A stretch of DNA of 18,183 nt from Candidatus Peribacteria bacterium (GCA_012515645.1 JAAYXY010000117.1:1-18183), one strand, 5' to 3'. Numbered from the stretch's first letter, positions 10,804-17,682 are shown. Notes: a model not told the origin generated them from the sequence alone. Made by a program: numbers and translations.

Positions 10804-11703
10804 ATGGAACGTTTCCCGACCAGCATCGAAACACACCTGAAACAAGCAGGTTTCTCCAGTATGGAGATCATCGTGCTGCGGCACATTGCAGGCGGCGATG
10901 CACAAACGCTGCGCAGTTTGGCGGCGAGAACGGGCAAGAGTATTGGTGCATTGGATCAGGCCATGCGCAAGCTGACACTGCGGGGCATCATTCGCAGAGT
11001 ACTCGTCAATGGAACGCCCAGATATACGCTCACGTCTGCGGATGCAATCGCCCGATGGGCGCAGGCGCACACCCAGGAGACGTTGGCGCTTCTACGGCGC
11101 AAGGAAGACGATATTTGCCAATTCTTCACAGCGCTGCAAACCCAGGCTGACCAGCCTCGCATCGAGCACTTTGATGGCATGGAAGGCATGGTGCAGGCGT
11201 ACGGTGATCTTCTTGCCGGGGACGAAAAAGATATTGTCGCCTTCCTGCTCGTGCATAAAAAAGAGGAAGAAGACGCACTCGCCGATTGCAAGAAACAATT
11301 TGCGCATGAGGTGCGCAGGCGCGGCATCACCCTGCGTGTGCTTGCACACAACACACCGCTTGGTCGGCGCTACCAGTCACGTGACCATTTAGCGTACCGA
11401 AGCACGCGACTCGTTTCTACCGGAGACTATCCGTTCCTCTGTACCCAGTATGTATCCGGCAATACTGTTACGTTTTTAGATGAAGCTGCACAGAAGGGGT
11501 ACCGCATGCACTGTCCGCGTTTTGCCGTGAGTCAGCGCGCGTTCTTCCAGGCAATCTGGGAAGCGCATGTCCCTGGAAAACGGCGGGCACCGTGCCAGCC
11601 GCTTCTCGTAGATGTGAGCATGGTGGCGCTCTCGGAACTGGAGCGCTGTGGCGGTGCTTCGTACGCTGCCTGCCGTGAACGCAGAGAGAAGCCGACTATA
11701 TGA
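10804..11703 (+). CDS. TrmB-like HTH transcriptional regulator with PLD-like effector domain
   Basis: 299-residue regulator. Seen: an N-terminal winged helix (about 10-75; FSSMEIIVLRHIAGG, then LRSLAARTGKSIGALDQAMR as the likely recognition region, then the wing around VLVNGTPRYTL). A helical linker (about 78-112) follows, then the TrmB C-terminal domain introduced by HFDGMEGMVQAYGDLL, which in this family has a phospholipase-D-like fold and binds an effector. The last 35 residues are Cys/Arg-rich and not typical. The start is ATG 10804; a stop lies five codons upstream. No clean -10 sits at the 6-7-nt spacing seen for its neighbours; TAGCGT at 10784-10789 would leave a leader of about 8 nt. 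The target genes are unknown. The 135-bp gap to the histidine kinase contains a small TACAGC/GCTGTA inverted repeat just after the stop. Confidence 0.78.
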   Translation: MERFPTSIETHLKQAGFSSMEIIVLRHIAGGDAQTLRSLAARTGKSIGALDQAMRKLTLRGIIRRVLVNGTPRYTLTSADAIARWAQAHTQETLALLRRKEDDICQFFTALQTQADQPRIEHFDGMEGMVQAYGDLLAGDEKDIVAFLLVHKKEEEDALADCKKQFAHEVRRRGITLRVLAHNTPLGRRYQSRDHLAYRSTRLVSTGDYPFLCTQYVSGNTVTFLDEAAQKGYRMHCPRFAVSQRAFFQAIWEAHVPGKRRAPCQPLLVDVSMVALSELERCGGASYAACRERREKPTI

Positions 11704-11823
11704 TACAGCGCGGTTATGCTGTAACAATCGCATCCCAGCTTGGCTTCTGTGGAACCGGAGTGCTTTCGGAGGTAGAGGAGAAGAAACAAATTGCCACGGA
11801 AGATGGTAGCGAGGCCATTTTTC

Positions 11824-11832
11824 TGCTATAAT
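11824..11832 (+). promoter_or_regulatory. Extended consensus -10 for the histidine kinase, leaderless spacing
   Basis: TGcTATAAT, a perfect extended -10, ends 6 nt before ATG 11839. No Shine-Dalgarno is present. It excludes the longer frame beginning at 11791. Confidence 0.7.
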
Positions 11833-11838
11833 CATCTG

Positions 11839-13314
11839 ATGCCAAGACAGAAAAAAAATAGAGGAGCGGCACTACCGACAGCGTTCCGGGAGAATCGGCG
11901 CATTATCGGCGTCCTTGTAGCCTGCGTGTTACTGGGAAGCACCATGACGTACGTGCTCTATAACTACACGCAGAACCTCCTGAAAGCGCGTTTGCAGGAT
12001 CGCATGCTCGCCATTGTCATGACTGCCGCGCTCCAGTTTGACGGCGATGAGCTTCTGGAATTCCGGAGTGAAGCGGATATGGGCAGCGACGGGTACCGCC
12101 GCGTCGTCGAGAATCTGCGGTCTATTCGGGATACCAACGAGAACATCAAGTACGCATACATTATGCGGCGCACAGATGACCCATCCACACTGGAATTCAT
12201 TGCAGATGCCATGAGCTTGGCGCCGGAGGATGAGATGGATGAGGATGGCGACGGTATCCTCTCCGACGAGGAAATTGCGCCGATCCTGGGGGATACCTAT
12301 CCGATCGATGAATACCCGGTCCTGCGTGATGAGGCGTTCTATCATCCCTCTGTTGACAACGAACTTCTTCCGGATCAGTGGGGGCTCATGATGGCGTCGT
12401 ATGCTCCGATCTACGATCGCAATGGCAACGTGGCAGCAGTCATCGGGACCGATGTGGTGGTTGATGACTTCCAGCGGCAGACACAGGCGACACTGTTGCC
12501 ATTCATGCTGTTCATCTTCGCGCTCATTCTGCTCCTCACACTCCTCACGCTCGTCATATTCCGCTACCAGAGCGAACGCGTAGAGATGATGCGCGAACTG
12601 GATAGGCAGAAGGATGAGCTTTTGAGCATCGTAAGCCACCAGCTTGCGACGCCAATTTCTGCCATCAAGTGGTACCTGGAAATGCTGCTGGATGGCGATG
12701 CGGGCAAGCTAAACAAAGAACAACGCGAGGAGCTGGAAACCATGCAGCGGACATCCGCAGACCTCGCGGATCTGGTGAGCATGATTCTGGATGTATCGCG
12801 CATCCAACTTGGGCGCATGAAGGTCGACAGGGACAAGCTCGATCTCAAGACATTCTTCGAAGAGATCACGAAAGGAATCGAACAGGCCGCAAAAGCGAAA
12901 GGTGTGACCTTTACCGTGCACATGCCGGCAACCCTGCCTGTCGCCATGCTCGATCGCCGACTCATGCGCATGACGTTGGAAAACCTCCTGAGCAATGCGG
13001 TCAAATACACGCCGCCCAAAGGCAAGGTGCATCTGGATGTACAAAGGAAGAACGGAACACTGACCTACCGTGTAACAGATACGGGATGCGGCATTCCCAA
13101 GAAAGAGCAGGATCAGATGTTCACCAAGCTATTCCGTGCGAGCAACGTGCGCGACAAGATAGAGGGAAACGGGCTTGGACTCTATGTAGCAAAGGGTGCC
13201 GTCGAAGCGCAGGATGGGACTCTTACATTCGAAAGCAGAAGCGGAGGGGGTGCCACATTCACTGTGACACTGCCGCTCCGGCAGACAACAGAATCCAGGA
13301 AGAAGGACAACTAA
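11839..13314 (+). CDS. Membrane sensor histidine kinase with Cache-like sensor and EF-hand loop
   Basis: 491-residue sensor kinase. TM1 is at about 22-42, an extracytoplasmic domain at about 43-218, and TM2 at about 219-241. The catalytic core has an H-box SHQLATPIS with phospho-acceptor H267, N-box ENLLSNAVKYTP (N386), G1 DTGCGIP (414-420) and G2 GNGLGLYV (443-450). The sensor ends in APIYDRNGNVAAVIGTDVVV, typical of Cache-type domains that bind small ligands. Inside it, residues 134-145 match the EF-hand calcium loop exactly (D1, D3, D5, G6, hydrophobic 8, E12). No response regulator is adjacent, so it is an orphan here. Its TAA stop overlaps the TAG stop of the convergent EamA gene by three bases in the sequence CTAA. 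Confidence 0.93.
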   Translation: MPRQKKNRGAALPTAFRENRRIIGVLVACVLLGSTMTYVLYNYTQNLLKARLQDRMLAIVMTAALQFDGDELLEFRSEADMGSDGYRRVVENLRSIRDTNENIKYAYIMRRTDDPSTLEFIADAMSLAPEDEMDEDGDGILSDEEIAPILGDTYPIDEYPVLRDEAFYHPSVDNELLPDQWGLMMASYAPIYDRNGNVAAVIGTDVVVDDFQRQTQATLLPFMLFIFALILLLTLLTLVIFRYQSERVEMMRELDRQKDELLSIVSHQLATPISAIKWYLEMLLDGDAGKLNKEQREELETMQRTSADLADLVSMILDVSRIQLGRMKVDRDKLDLKTFFEEITKGIEQAAKAKGVTFTVHMPATLPVAMLDRRLMRMTLENLLSNAVKYTPPKGKVHLDVQRKNGTLTYRVTDTGCGIPKKEQDQMFTKLFRASNVRDKIEGNGLGLYVAKGAVEAQDGTLTFESRSGGGATFTVTLPLRQTTESRKKDN

Positions 13315-14204
13315 GCGAGAAGGTATACGCCGATGCTCATGGTGCTCACGAGTCCAAGTTTGAGCGGGAGTTTCAGGCGCGCCTTCGCGTCACCGAAACG
13401 CGGGAGCACTGCGAAGAGCAGGATCGAGAGCAGAAAGGTATATCCGGGAATAGTTGTTTCCACAGCCGAGACGAGCGAGGGAATCCCCAGGTCGACCGCT
13501 TTCCCGGAGAAGAACAGTGCGAGCAGGTTGATGAGCTCAATCGCGATGATGAGTTTCACTGCGGGCAGGAGGACCGGCATATTCCTTGCCAGCCGGGCGC
13601 GCGCCTGCCGGAATAGCAGCGGGACCATGCCGGCAAGAATGAGACCGAGCGTCACAATACCGAAACCCAACAGGAAGGGAATTGCCTGATAAACGCTGTA
13701 TTCCAGGAGGATGAGCACTGCTTGCATCGCCGAGGCGATAGCCATAAGGAAGAGGGAATTCCAACGAGCGTGCAGATTGCTGTCCAGCAGGCAGAATGCG
13801 ACAGATGCCCCGATCAGTATTGCGATGCCCGCGTAGTGCAGGGGTGCCAGCACTTCGCCGAACCACAGGAAACTGAGGGTGACGACGAGCACAGGCACCA
13901 GGTTCCAGTAGGCAGCGATGATGCCGGCTTCCGTATTCCGCAGCGCGTAGAAGTAGAGCAGCTGGCTGCACTGGATCAGAATGCCGACGAGCAGCGCCAT
14001 GGCGGCGATGTTTGCCGGTGGCATCTTCCAGCCAGCCCAGAGCCCCAGTATGCCGAGCGGCAGGAGGATGAGCAGTGAGGAGAACGCGCCCGTCACGAGG
14101 CCGATCCATGGTTTTTCGAACACATCCGAAACACAGTGCGAATCCAGCACATGGACAATCGCGAAGCAGAGAGGGCTTAAGAGAGCGAAGGCAAGCCAGG
14201 TCAT
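13311..14204 (-). CDS. EamA/DMT-superfamily transporter (clustered with SpeD-like and DHS-like genes)
   Basis: 297-residue membrane protein with about ten hydrophobic helices in two EamA-type repeats (first repeat ending near LIGASVAFCLL, second near the C-terminus). The family exports amino acids and other small metabolites. The frame is open 27 codons further upstream, but the first transmembrane helix begins at ATG 14204 (MTWLAFALL), which also follows an extended -10 by 7 nt. It starts 34 bp after the DHS-like stop on the same strand, forming a three-gene run with the SpeD-like gene. An export or uptake role for a polyamine is plausible from context but not shown by the sequence. Confidence 0.8.
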   Translation of the reverse strand: MTWLAFALLSPLCFAIVHVLDSHCVSDVFEKPWIGLVTGAFSSLLILLPLGILGLWAGWKMPPANIAAMALLVGILIQCSQLLYFYALRNTEAGIIAAYWNLVPVLVVTLSFLWFGEVLAPLHYAGIAILIGASVAFCLLDSNLHARWNSLFLMAIASAMQAVLILLEYSVYQAIPFLLGFGIVTLGLILAGMVPLLFRQARARLARNMPVLLPAVKLIIAIELINLLALFFSGKAVDLGIPSLVSAVETTIPGYTFLLSILLFAVLPRFGDAKARLKLPLKLGLVSTMSIGVYLLA

Positions 14205-14211
14205 CGGTGGC

Positions 14212-14220
14212 AGCGTAGCA
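14212..14220 (-). promoter_or_regulatory. Extended -10 for the minus-strand EamA gene, leaderless spacing
   Basis: TGcTACGCT on the minus strand ends 7 nt before ATG 14204, inside the 34-bp gap after the DHS-like gene. The EamA gene could therefore be read both with the operon and from its own promoter. Confidence 0.55.
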
Positions 14221-14238
14221 CGGTATTGCGCGGAGCGC

Positions 14239-15297
14239 TCACTGCTTCTTCCCGGCGGTTGCTGTGTGCTTCTTCTCCGCTGCAATCTGCTTGAGTGTTT
14301 TCTCTACTGTAGCGGATGCCTTCGTTTCCCGGTGTTTCTCCAGCACGTATTGGAAGATGAGGGGAGCTACGATGCTCGCATCGGAATTAATGGTGAAATT
14401 CGGTGTTGTCGTGTCCAGCTTGTACCACGTTACCTTCTCGTTGGGCGGGCAGCCCGAGTAGGAGCCAAACGACGTGGTCGAATCACCAATGTGGCAGAAG
14501 AACGACCAAAAACCGCACTCGAGCTCATGGTCCTGTAGGATGCTCGGTACGACGCACATGGCGAAATCCCCGGCGATGCCGCCTCCAATCTGGAAGAAAC
14601 CGATCGGTGCGTGTTTTCCTGTCTCCAAGTACCACCGCGTGAGGTGCTCGAATTGTTGCGTGCCAGACTTCATGGCGCTGTGGTTCTGCACATGACCAAG
14701 CATCACATCGGCGCAGAACATGTTGCCGAGTGTCGAATCCTCGGTTCCCGGTGTATAAATGGGGATATCCATTTCGCACGCCGCCACGACCCAGGAGTGC
14801 TCCATAGGCACCTGGTTCTTTCCCTCAAAGTAGCCGCTGCGTATCAGCTGGTACCAGTATTCCCAGTTAAAGTAGCTCTCCCCCTTCGCCGCAGCTTCCG
14901 CCCAGAGTTTGCGTAGTTCCATGTGCATTGCAACCATCACGTCTTCTGGGATGCAGGTATCCGTGACACGGTTAAAACCCTCATCTCTGGTTTTCAAATC
15001 CTGTTCCATGGTCAGGTACCGCCAGCCCGGTTGCAGTTTGTAATCCTTGTTCCCGACCAGGTTGAAGAGGTCTTCCTCCAGGTTGGCGGCAGTGGAGGAA
15101 ATGGCATGTATTTTCCCCGCGCGGATCATCTGCGCCAGCGTGATGCCGATCTCGGCGGTGCTCATGGCACCCGCCAGCGCTACAACCATCTTGCCGCCTT
15201 TCTCGGAAAAGTCGCACCACCCCTTCGCAACAGCGAGCGTCTCCCGGGCGTTGAAATGCCGGAAGTTCTTCTCCATGAATTGTGCGATTGCAGCCAT
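14239..15297 (-). CDS. Deoxyhypusine-synthase-like protein (putative homospermidine synthase-type aminobutyltransferase)
   Basis: 352-residue member of the deoxyhypusine synthase family (NAD-dependent aminobutyl transfer from spermidine through a lysine imine). Seen: SSTAANLEEDL (68-78), like the family's TTAGGVEEDL; PGTEDSTLGNM (183-193); IGGGIAGDF (237-245); and FGSYSGCPPNEKVTWYKL (277-294). Aligned by hand to human DHS, the catalytic lysine (human K329) is K293, with W291 for W327, E287 for E323 and D187 for D243 kept. Human D316 is replaced by Y280, and the HH of the KHH segment (H288) is replaced by GDF. Bacteria have no eIF5A, so the product is probably a small polyamine, perhaps homospermidine; another substrate is possible. 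It starts 19 bp after the SpeD-like stop and has no Shine-Dalgarno. Confidence 0.85.
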   Translation of the reverse strand: MAAIAQFMEKNFRHFNARETLAVAKGWCDFSEKGGKMVVALAGAMSTAEIGITLAQMIRAGKIHAISSTAANLEEDLFNLVGNKDYKLQPGWRYLTMEQDLKTRDEGFNRVTDTCIPEDVMVAMHMELRKLWAEAAAKGESYFNWEYWYQLIRSGYFEGKNQVPMEHSWVVAACEMDIPIYTPGTEDSTLGNMFCADVMLGHVQNHSAMKSGTQQFEHLTRWYLETGKHAPIGFFQIGGGIAGDFAMCVVPSILQDHELECGFWSFFCHIGDSTTSFGSYSGCPPNEKVTWYKLDTTTPNFTINSDASIVAPLIFQYVLEKHRETKASATVEKTLKQIAAEKKHTATAGKKQ

Positions 15298-15316
15298 ACA
15301 AAAAGCGATGAAATGA

Positions 15317-15832
15317 TTACGCAGTCGTTACCATACACGGTATAGATTCGTTTGCTTGTGCTCTCTGGGTGTCTGGGAGTACCTCATGTTCATACAGGAC
15401 AACATCCCTGCTCCCCTGAATATCCAGTATTGAGCGCCCGGAGTCGATCTGACGGTTGATGAATGTGGCACGCCAGGTATCCAAACCAAAATAGCGATGC
15501 GCCACCTGGACCACTGTCTTCCAGTCCACGGATTGGCAACTGTAAAAATCAATGCGAATGTGGGGCATACGACCGGGCTTTTCAAAATAGTGCCCGCTTA
15601 CATGGCTTGTGGTGATGGCCTGCACAAAAGACCAGCCGGGTGCGCGGTCATCCACTGCATCATGGAATTGCATAGAACCCAGCGGTTCCATTTTTAGGAC
15701 ATCCAGAATCTGTTGTACGAAACCCCTTGCATCATCATGGCGCGTTTCTTCCGCAAGCGGACGGCTAATGTATGCATCAAGCACGAAGATCTCGTGCAGA
15801 AGACGGAACGGCGTATTGATACATGTATTCAT
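15317..15832 (-). CDS. SpeD-like pyruvoyl-dependent decarboxylase (AdoMet decarboxylase family)
   Basis: 171-residue proenzyme-like protein. By hand alignment to Bacillus-type SpeD, ITTSHVSGHYF (73-83) matches the self-cleavage region ISESHLTIH: S76 is the expected pyruvoyl-forming serine, with H77 and H81, and C99 in DFYSC matches the catalytic cysteine of VYTC. The residue before the serine is Thr instead of Glu. The family makes decarboxylated AdoMet for spermidine synthesis, but SpeD relatives that decarboxylate ornithine or arginine are known, and no SpeE aminopropyltransferase is nearby. The C-terminal 40 residues after FINRQ look family-unspecific. ATG 15832 is preferred over GTG 15865 because TACATA ends 6 nt before it. 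It heads a same-strand run with the DHS-like gene (19-bp gap) and an EamA transporter. Confidence 0.75.
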   Translation of the reverse strand: MNTCINTPFRLLHEIFVLDAYISRPLAEETRHDDARGFVQQILDVLKMEPLGSMQFHDAVDDRAPGWSFVQAITTSHVSGHYFEKPGRMPHIRIDFYSCQSVDWKTVVQVAHRYFGLDTWRATFINRQIDSGRSILDIQGSRDVVLYEHEVLPDTQRAQANESIPCMVTTA

Positions 15833-15838
15833 TTTGCA

Positions 15839-15844
15839 TATGTA
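15839..15844 (-). promoter_or_regulatory. -10-like TACATA upstream of the SpeD-like gene
   Basis: TACATA on the minus strand ends 6 nt before ATG 15832. It fits the leaderless spacing but has A instead of T at the last position, so it is weaker than the others. It is probably the promoter of the three-gene polyamine-type run. Confidence 0.4.
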
Positions 15845-16072
15845 GGGGAAAATGTAAGGGCGCACATCATTGTCTTTACACGGTTCCCAGAGTCAAAAAG
15901 GCTGGGGAGCGTAAGAAAGGTAAATGTTTCCTCATGTGCCCTTTATTTAGAGTACAAAAATTGTTCATAAATATGGATTCAACCCTGTATCATCAAAAAA
16001 AGAGATTCATATTCCATCTGGATAATGAATAAATTTTGTATTCAAAAAATGATCTTTTTCGCTGAGGGATAA
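15845..16072. other. AT-rich intergenic stretch
   Basis: Distinctly AT-rich compared with the rest of the window, with several A- and T-runs and short frames of unconvincing composition. It lies between the SpeD-like gene and the cysS remnant. I see no intact gene or clear terminator. The composition change next to a decayed gene marks it as a probable rearrangement junction. Confidence 0.5.
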
Positions 16073-16435
16073 TCAGATCATTGCCGCCGTATCTCGCGTA
16101 TGGTTATCGAAAAGGTGTTGAGGCAATGAAATCATAGATGGCTCCACCAGAGAAAATGGGATCATTGCTTCGGCAAGTGCACTTTCAGTGTTCATTGCAG
16201 CACGGAATGCTTGCTCAAATGTGTAGATTTCTGAGGAATGCAAAGAAGGCAAGGATTGCAGGGATTCTTTGCAATCGTTGCCTTCTTTGCATTCCTGAAT
16301 CCACTCCATACTCTTCCGCCTCGCCTTGTGTGCATCTTCCATACACTTCTTGGTAAATTTGAGCTGCGTGCGGTAGTGCACGGAGAGAAAATAGTACCGC
16401 AGATCCAATAAGGGGCTACCATCTGCTCTGAACAT
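16073..16435 (-). pseudogene. cysS: Decayed C-terminal fragment of cysteinyl-tRNA synthetase
   Basis: The minus-strand frame reads LDLRYYFLSVHYRTQLKFT followed by a helix KKCMEDAHKARRKSMEW. This matches the CysRS segment xVRYFLMSGHYRSQLNYS plus the following helix. Further on, TFEQAFRAAMNTESALAEAM resembles the CysRS FEARFIEAMDDDFNTPEA region with the acidic residues lost. The catalytic HIGH and KMSKS parts are absent: upstream the frame runs into the EamA gene on the other strand, and the true similarity begins near 16408. Downstream the frame loses family character and ends in TGA. The linker between the two matching parts is a 26-bp-arm palindrome. A functional cysS presumably exists elsewhere in the genome. 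Confidence 0.65.
16235..16295. repeat. Long palindrome with 26-bp arms inside the cysS remnant
   Basis: Left arm 16235-16260 and right arm 16270-16295 are inverted complements with one mismatch, separated by 9 nt. The arms begin GGAATGCAAAGAAGGCAA and the right arm ends TTGCCTTCTTTGCATTCC. There is no U-run on either side, so it is not an ordinary terminator. It may be a miniature inverted-repeat insertion or a fold-back duplication. Confidence 0.85.
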
Positions 16436-16439
16436 TCCG

Positions 16440-16445
16440 TAGGAT
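16440..16445 (+). promoter_or_regulatory. -10 element of the plus-strand EamA gene
   Basis: TAGGAT ends 8 nt before ATG 16454, giving a leader of at most 1-2 nt. It lies exactly at the border of the cysS remnant. Confidence 0.45.
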
Positions 16446-16453
16446 GTGTTTTC

Positions 16454-17407
16454 ATGTTCTTGCGTTCCTCCGAACACAATCGGCACATTGCCCTCACGAG
16501 CCTGCTTCTGGCGGTCGTGTTTTCCAACTCGCAGCCGGTATTTAGCAAACTCTTGTATGCGCAGGGATGGACGCCCGTGAGCCTCTACTTTCTCGCGCTG
16601 CTCGTCGTGACGGTGTTCCTTGGCATCCACGAGTTCCTGGAATGGGCGGAGCAGGGTCGCTGGGATATGGCACGGTCGGACATAAGAGGAACCCTGCTCA
16701 CCACGGTGACAGGAGGAGTAATGTCTCCCATTCTCTATTTCACGGGTCTAGAGCTGGTGCAGGCGTCCGATGCGGTGCTCATTGCGAGCTTCACGCCGGT
16801 GTTTACGGTTCTGTTCGCTGTGATGATGCTGGGCGAGCGTTTCAACAAGGCGACGATCATCGGAGGGAGTTTTCTGATTGCGGGGCTAGGAGTTCTGATA
16901 TGGACCGATGTGTGGAACGCAACATTTACCATCGGTTCCATGTATCTTCTTGGTGCCAGTATCACATCCGCTCTTACGACTATTCTGCACAAGAAGTATG
17001 TGACGCACCGCCACATTGATTCCATCGTGTTCGTGCGTACGTCGCTTAGCCTGCTGATTATCGGTTTATGGGTTGCCATCGCAGAACCGCAGTCCTTCGG
17101 GCTCTTCATCGCGCCGCAGAACGTCTTGCTGGTCTTTGGATTCCCGCTCATAGGTGTGCTTTTACCCTTCTTCTTTTTCTTTGGGGCACTTAGGACGCTC
17201 AAAGCGATGGATGTAGGGCTCGTTTCAGGCATAGGGCCGATAGCTGGCATGCTCTTGGCAGCCACGTTCTTAAAGGAGCAAATTGCACCGGTGCAGGTGA
17301 TCAGTTTGATATGCATTATCCTGGGGATCCTCAACATCAACGTTCCGCTCACAAAGTGGCGTATCGTGCCATCACGCTTGGTAGGTATGGGACCTCTGCG
17401 AAAATAG
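16454..17407 (+). CDS. EamA/DMT-superfamily transporter
   Basis: 317-residue membrane protein of about ten helices with two EamA repeats. The first ends around MMLGERFNKATIIGGSFLIAGLGVLIW and the second around FLKEQIAPVQVISLICIILGILNI; the acidic residue followed by a helix at the end of each repeat is characteristic. The family exports amino acids and metabolites; the substrate is unknown. It is clearly diverged from the minus-strand EamA at 13311-14204, so the two are not a recent duplication. ATG 16454 opens a polar N-terminus just before helix 1, and TAGGAT lies 8 nt upstream. It converges with the small membrane protein gene (11-bp gap). Confidence 0.88.
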   Translation: MFLRSSEHNRHIALTSLLLAVVFSNSQPVFSKLLYAQGWTPVSLYFLALLVVTVFLGIHEFLEWAEQGRWDMARSDIRGTLLTTVTGGVMSPILYFTGLELVQASDAVLIASFTPVFTVLFAVMMLGERFNKATIIGGSFLIAGLGVLIWTDVWNATFTIGSMYLLGASITSALTTILHKKYVTHRHIDSIVFVRTSLSLLIIGLWVAIAEPQSFGLFIAPQNVLLVFGFPLIGVLLPFFFFFGALRTLKAMDVGLVSGIGPIAGMLLAATFLKEQIAPVQVISLICIILGILNINVPLTKWRIVPSRLVGMGPLRK

Positions 17408-17418
17408 GGATGGCGGAG

Positions 17419-17637
17419 TCACCACTTGCCTCGTAAGGCATTATGGACCTTCCACCATGCGGCAATCAGAGAGATACCAACGATGATGAGGAATGTGGCG
17501 ACAATATATGCGAGCAGCTCAGGTGCTACCAGGATGGCGAAGCCGAAGAGCACGCACAGAATGCCGTTGAAGAGTAGTCCGGTGCGCATGCCGCTGCCGA
17601 ACTGGGGACGGTGTTGCCCGAGGGAAAAATGGAACAT
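17419..17637 (-). CDS. Small two-helix membrane protein
   Basis: 72 residues with a short polar N-terminus, helix 1 at about 20-38 (LLFNGILCVLFGFAILVAP) and helix 2 at about 42-61 (LLAYIVATFLIIVGISLIAA), and a basic C-terminus. The GILCVLFGFAILVAPELLAYIVATFLIIVG-type pattern, split here by a central proline, is reminiscent of DUF3096 or HdeD/DUF308-like small membrane proteins; I cannot assign a function. ATG 17637 lies 6 nt after TATACT, which supports it as a real gene. It is divergent from ogt with a G-quadruplex motif between the two promoters. Confidence 0.75.
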   Translation of the reverse strand: MFHFSLGQHRPQFGSGMRTGLLFNGILCVLFGFAILVAPELLAYIVATFLIIVGISLIAAWWKVHNALRGKW

Positions 17638-17643
17638 GCAGAG

Positions 17644-17649
17644 AGTATA
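17644..17649 (-). promoter_or_regulatory. -10 element of the two-helix membrane protein gene, leaderless spacing
   Basis: TATACT on the minus strand ends 6 nt before ATG 17637. Its -35 position falls inside the GGGAGTA repeats. Confidence 0.6.
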
Positions 17650-17651
17650 GC

Positions 17652-17675
17652 GGGAGTAGGGAGTAGGGAGTAGGG
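17652..17675 (+). repeat. Heptanucleotide repeat forming a canonical G-quadruplex motif
   Basis: Three copies of GGGAGTA followed by GGG, that is, four GGG tracts separated by identical 4-nt loops. It satisfies the standard G3 N1-7 quadruplex pattern on the plus strand. It occupies the space between two divergent -10 elements (17644-17649 and 17686-17691). Confidence 0.9.
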
Positions 17676-17682
17676 AAGCATG

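Noticed and set aside
14239..15297. Reading the DHS-like gene as a true eIF5A-modifying deoxyhypusine synthase
   Set aside because: The rest of the window is clearly bacterial, bacteria lack eIF5A, and part of the spermidine pocket is altered; a small-molecule polyamine role fits better.
16436..16630. Upstream extension of the minus-strand frame of the cysS remnant
   Set aside because: This part overlaps the well-supported EamA gene and has no CysRS similarity; it is a chance antisense extension.
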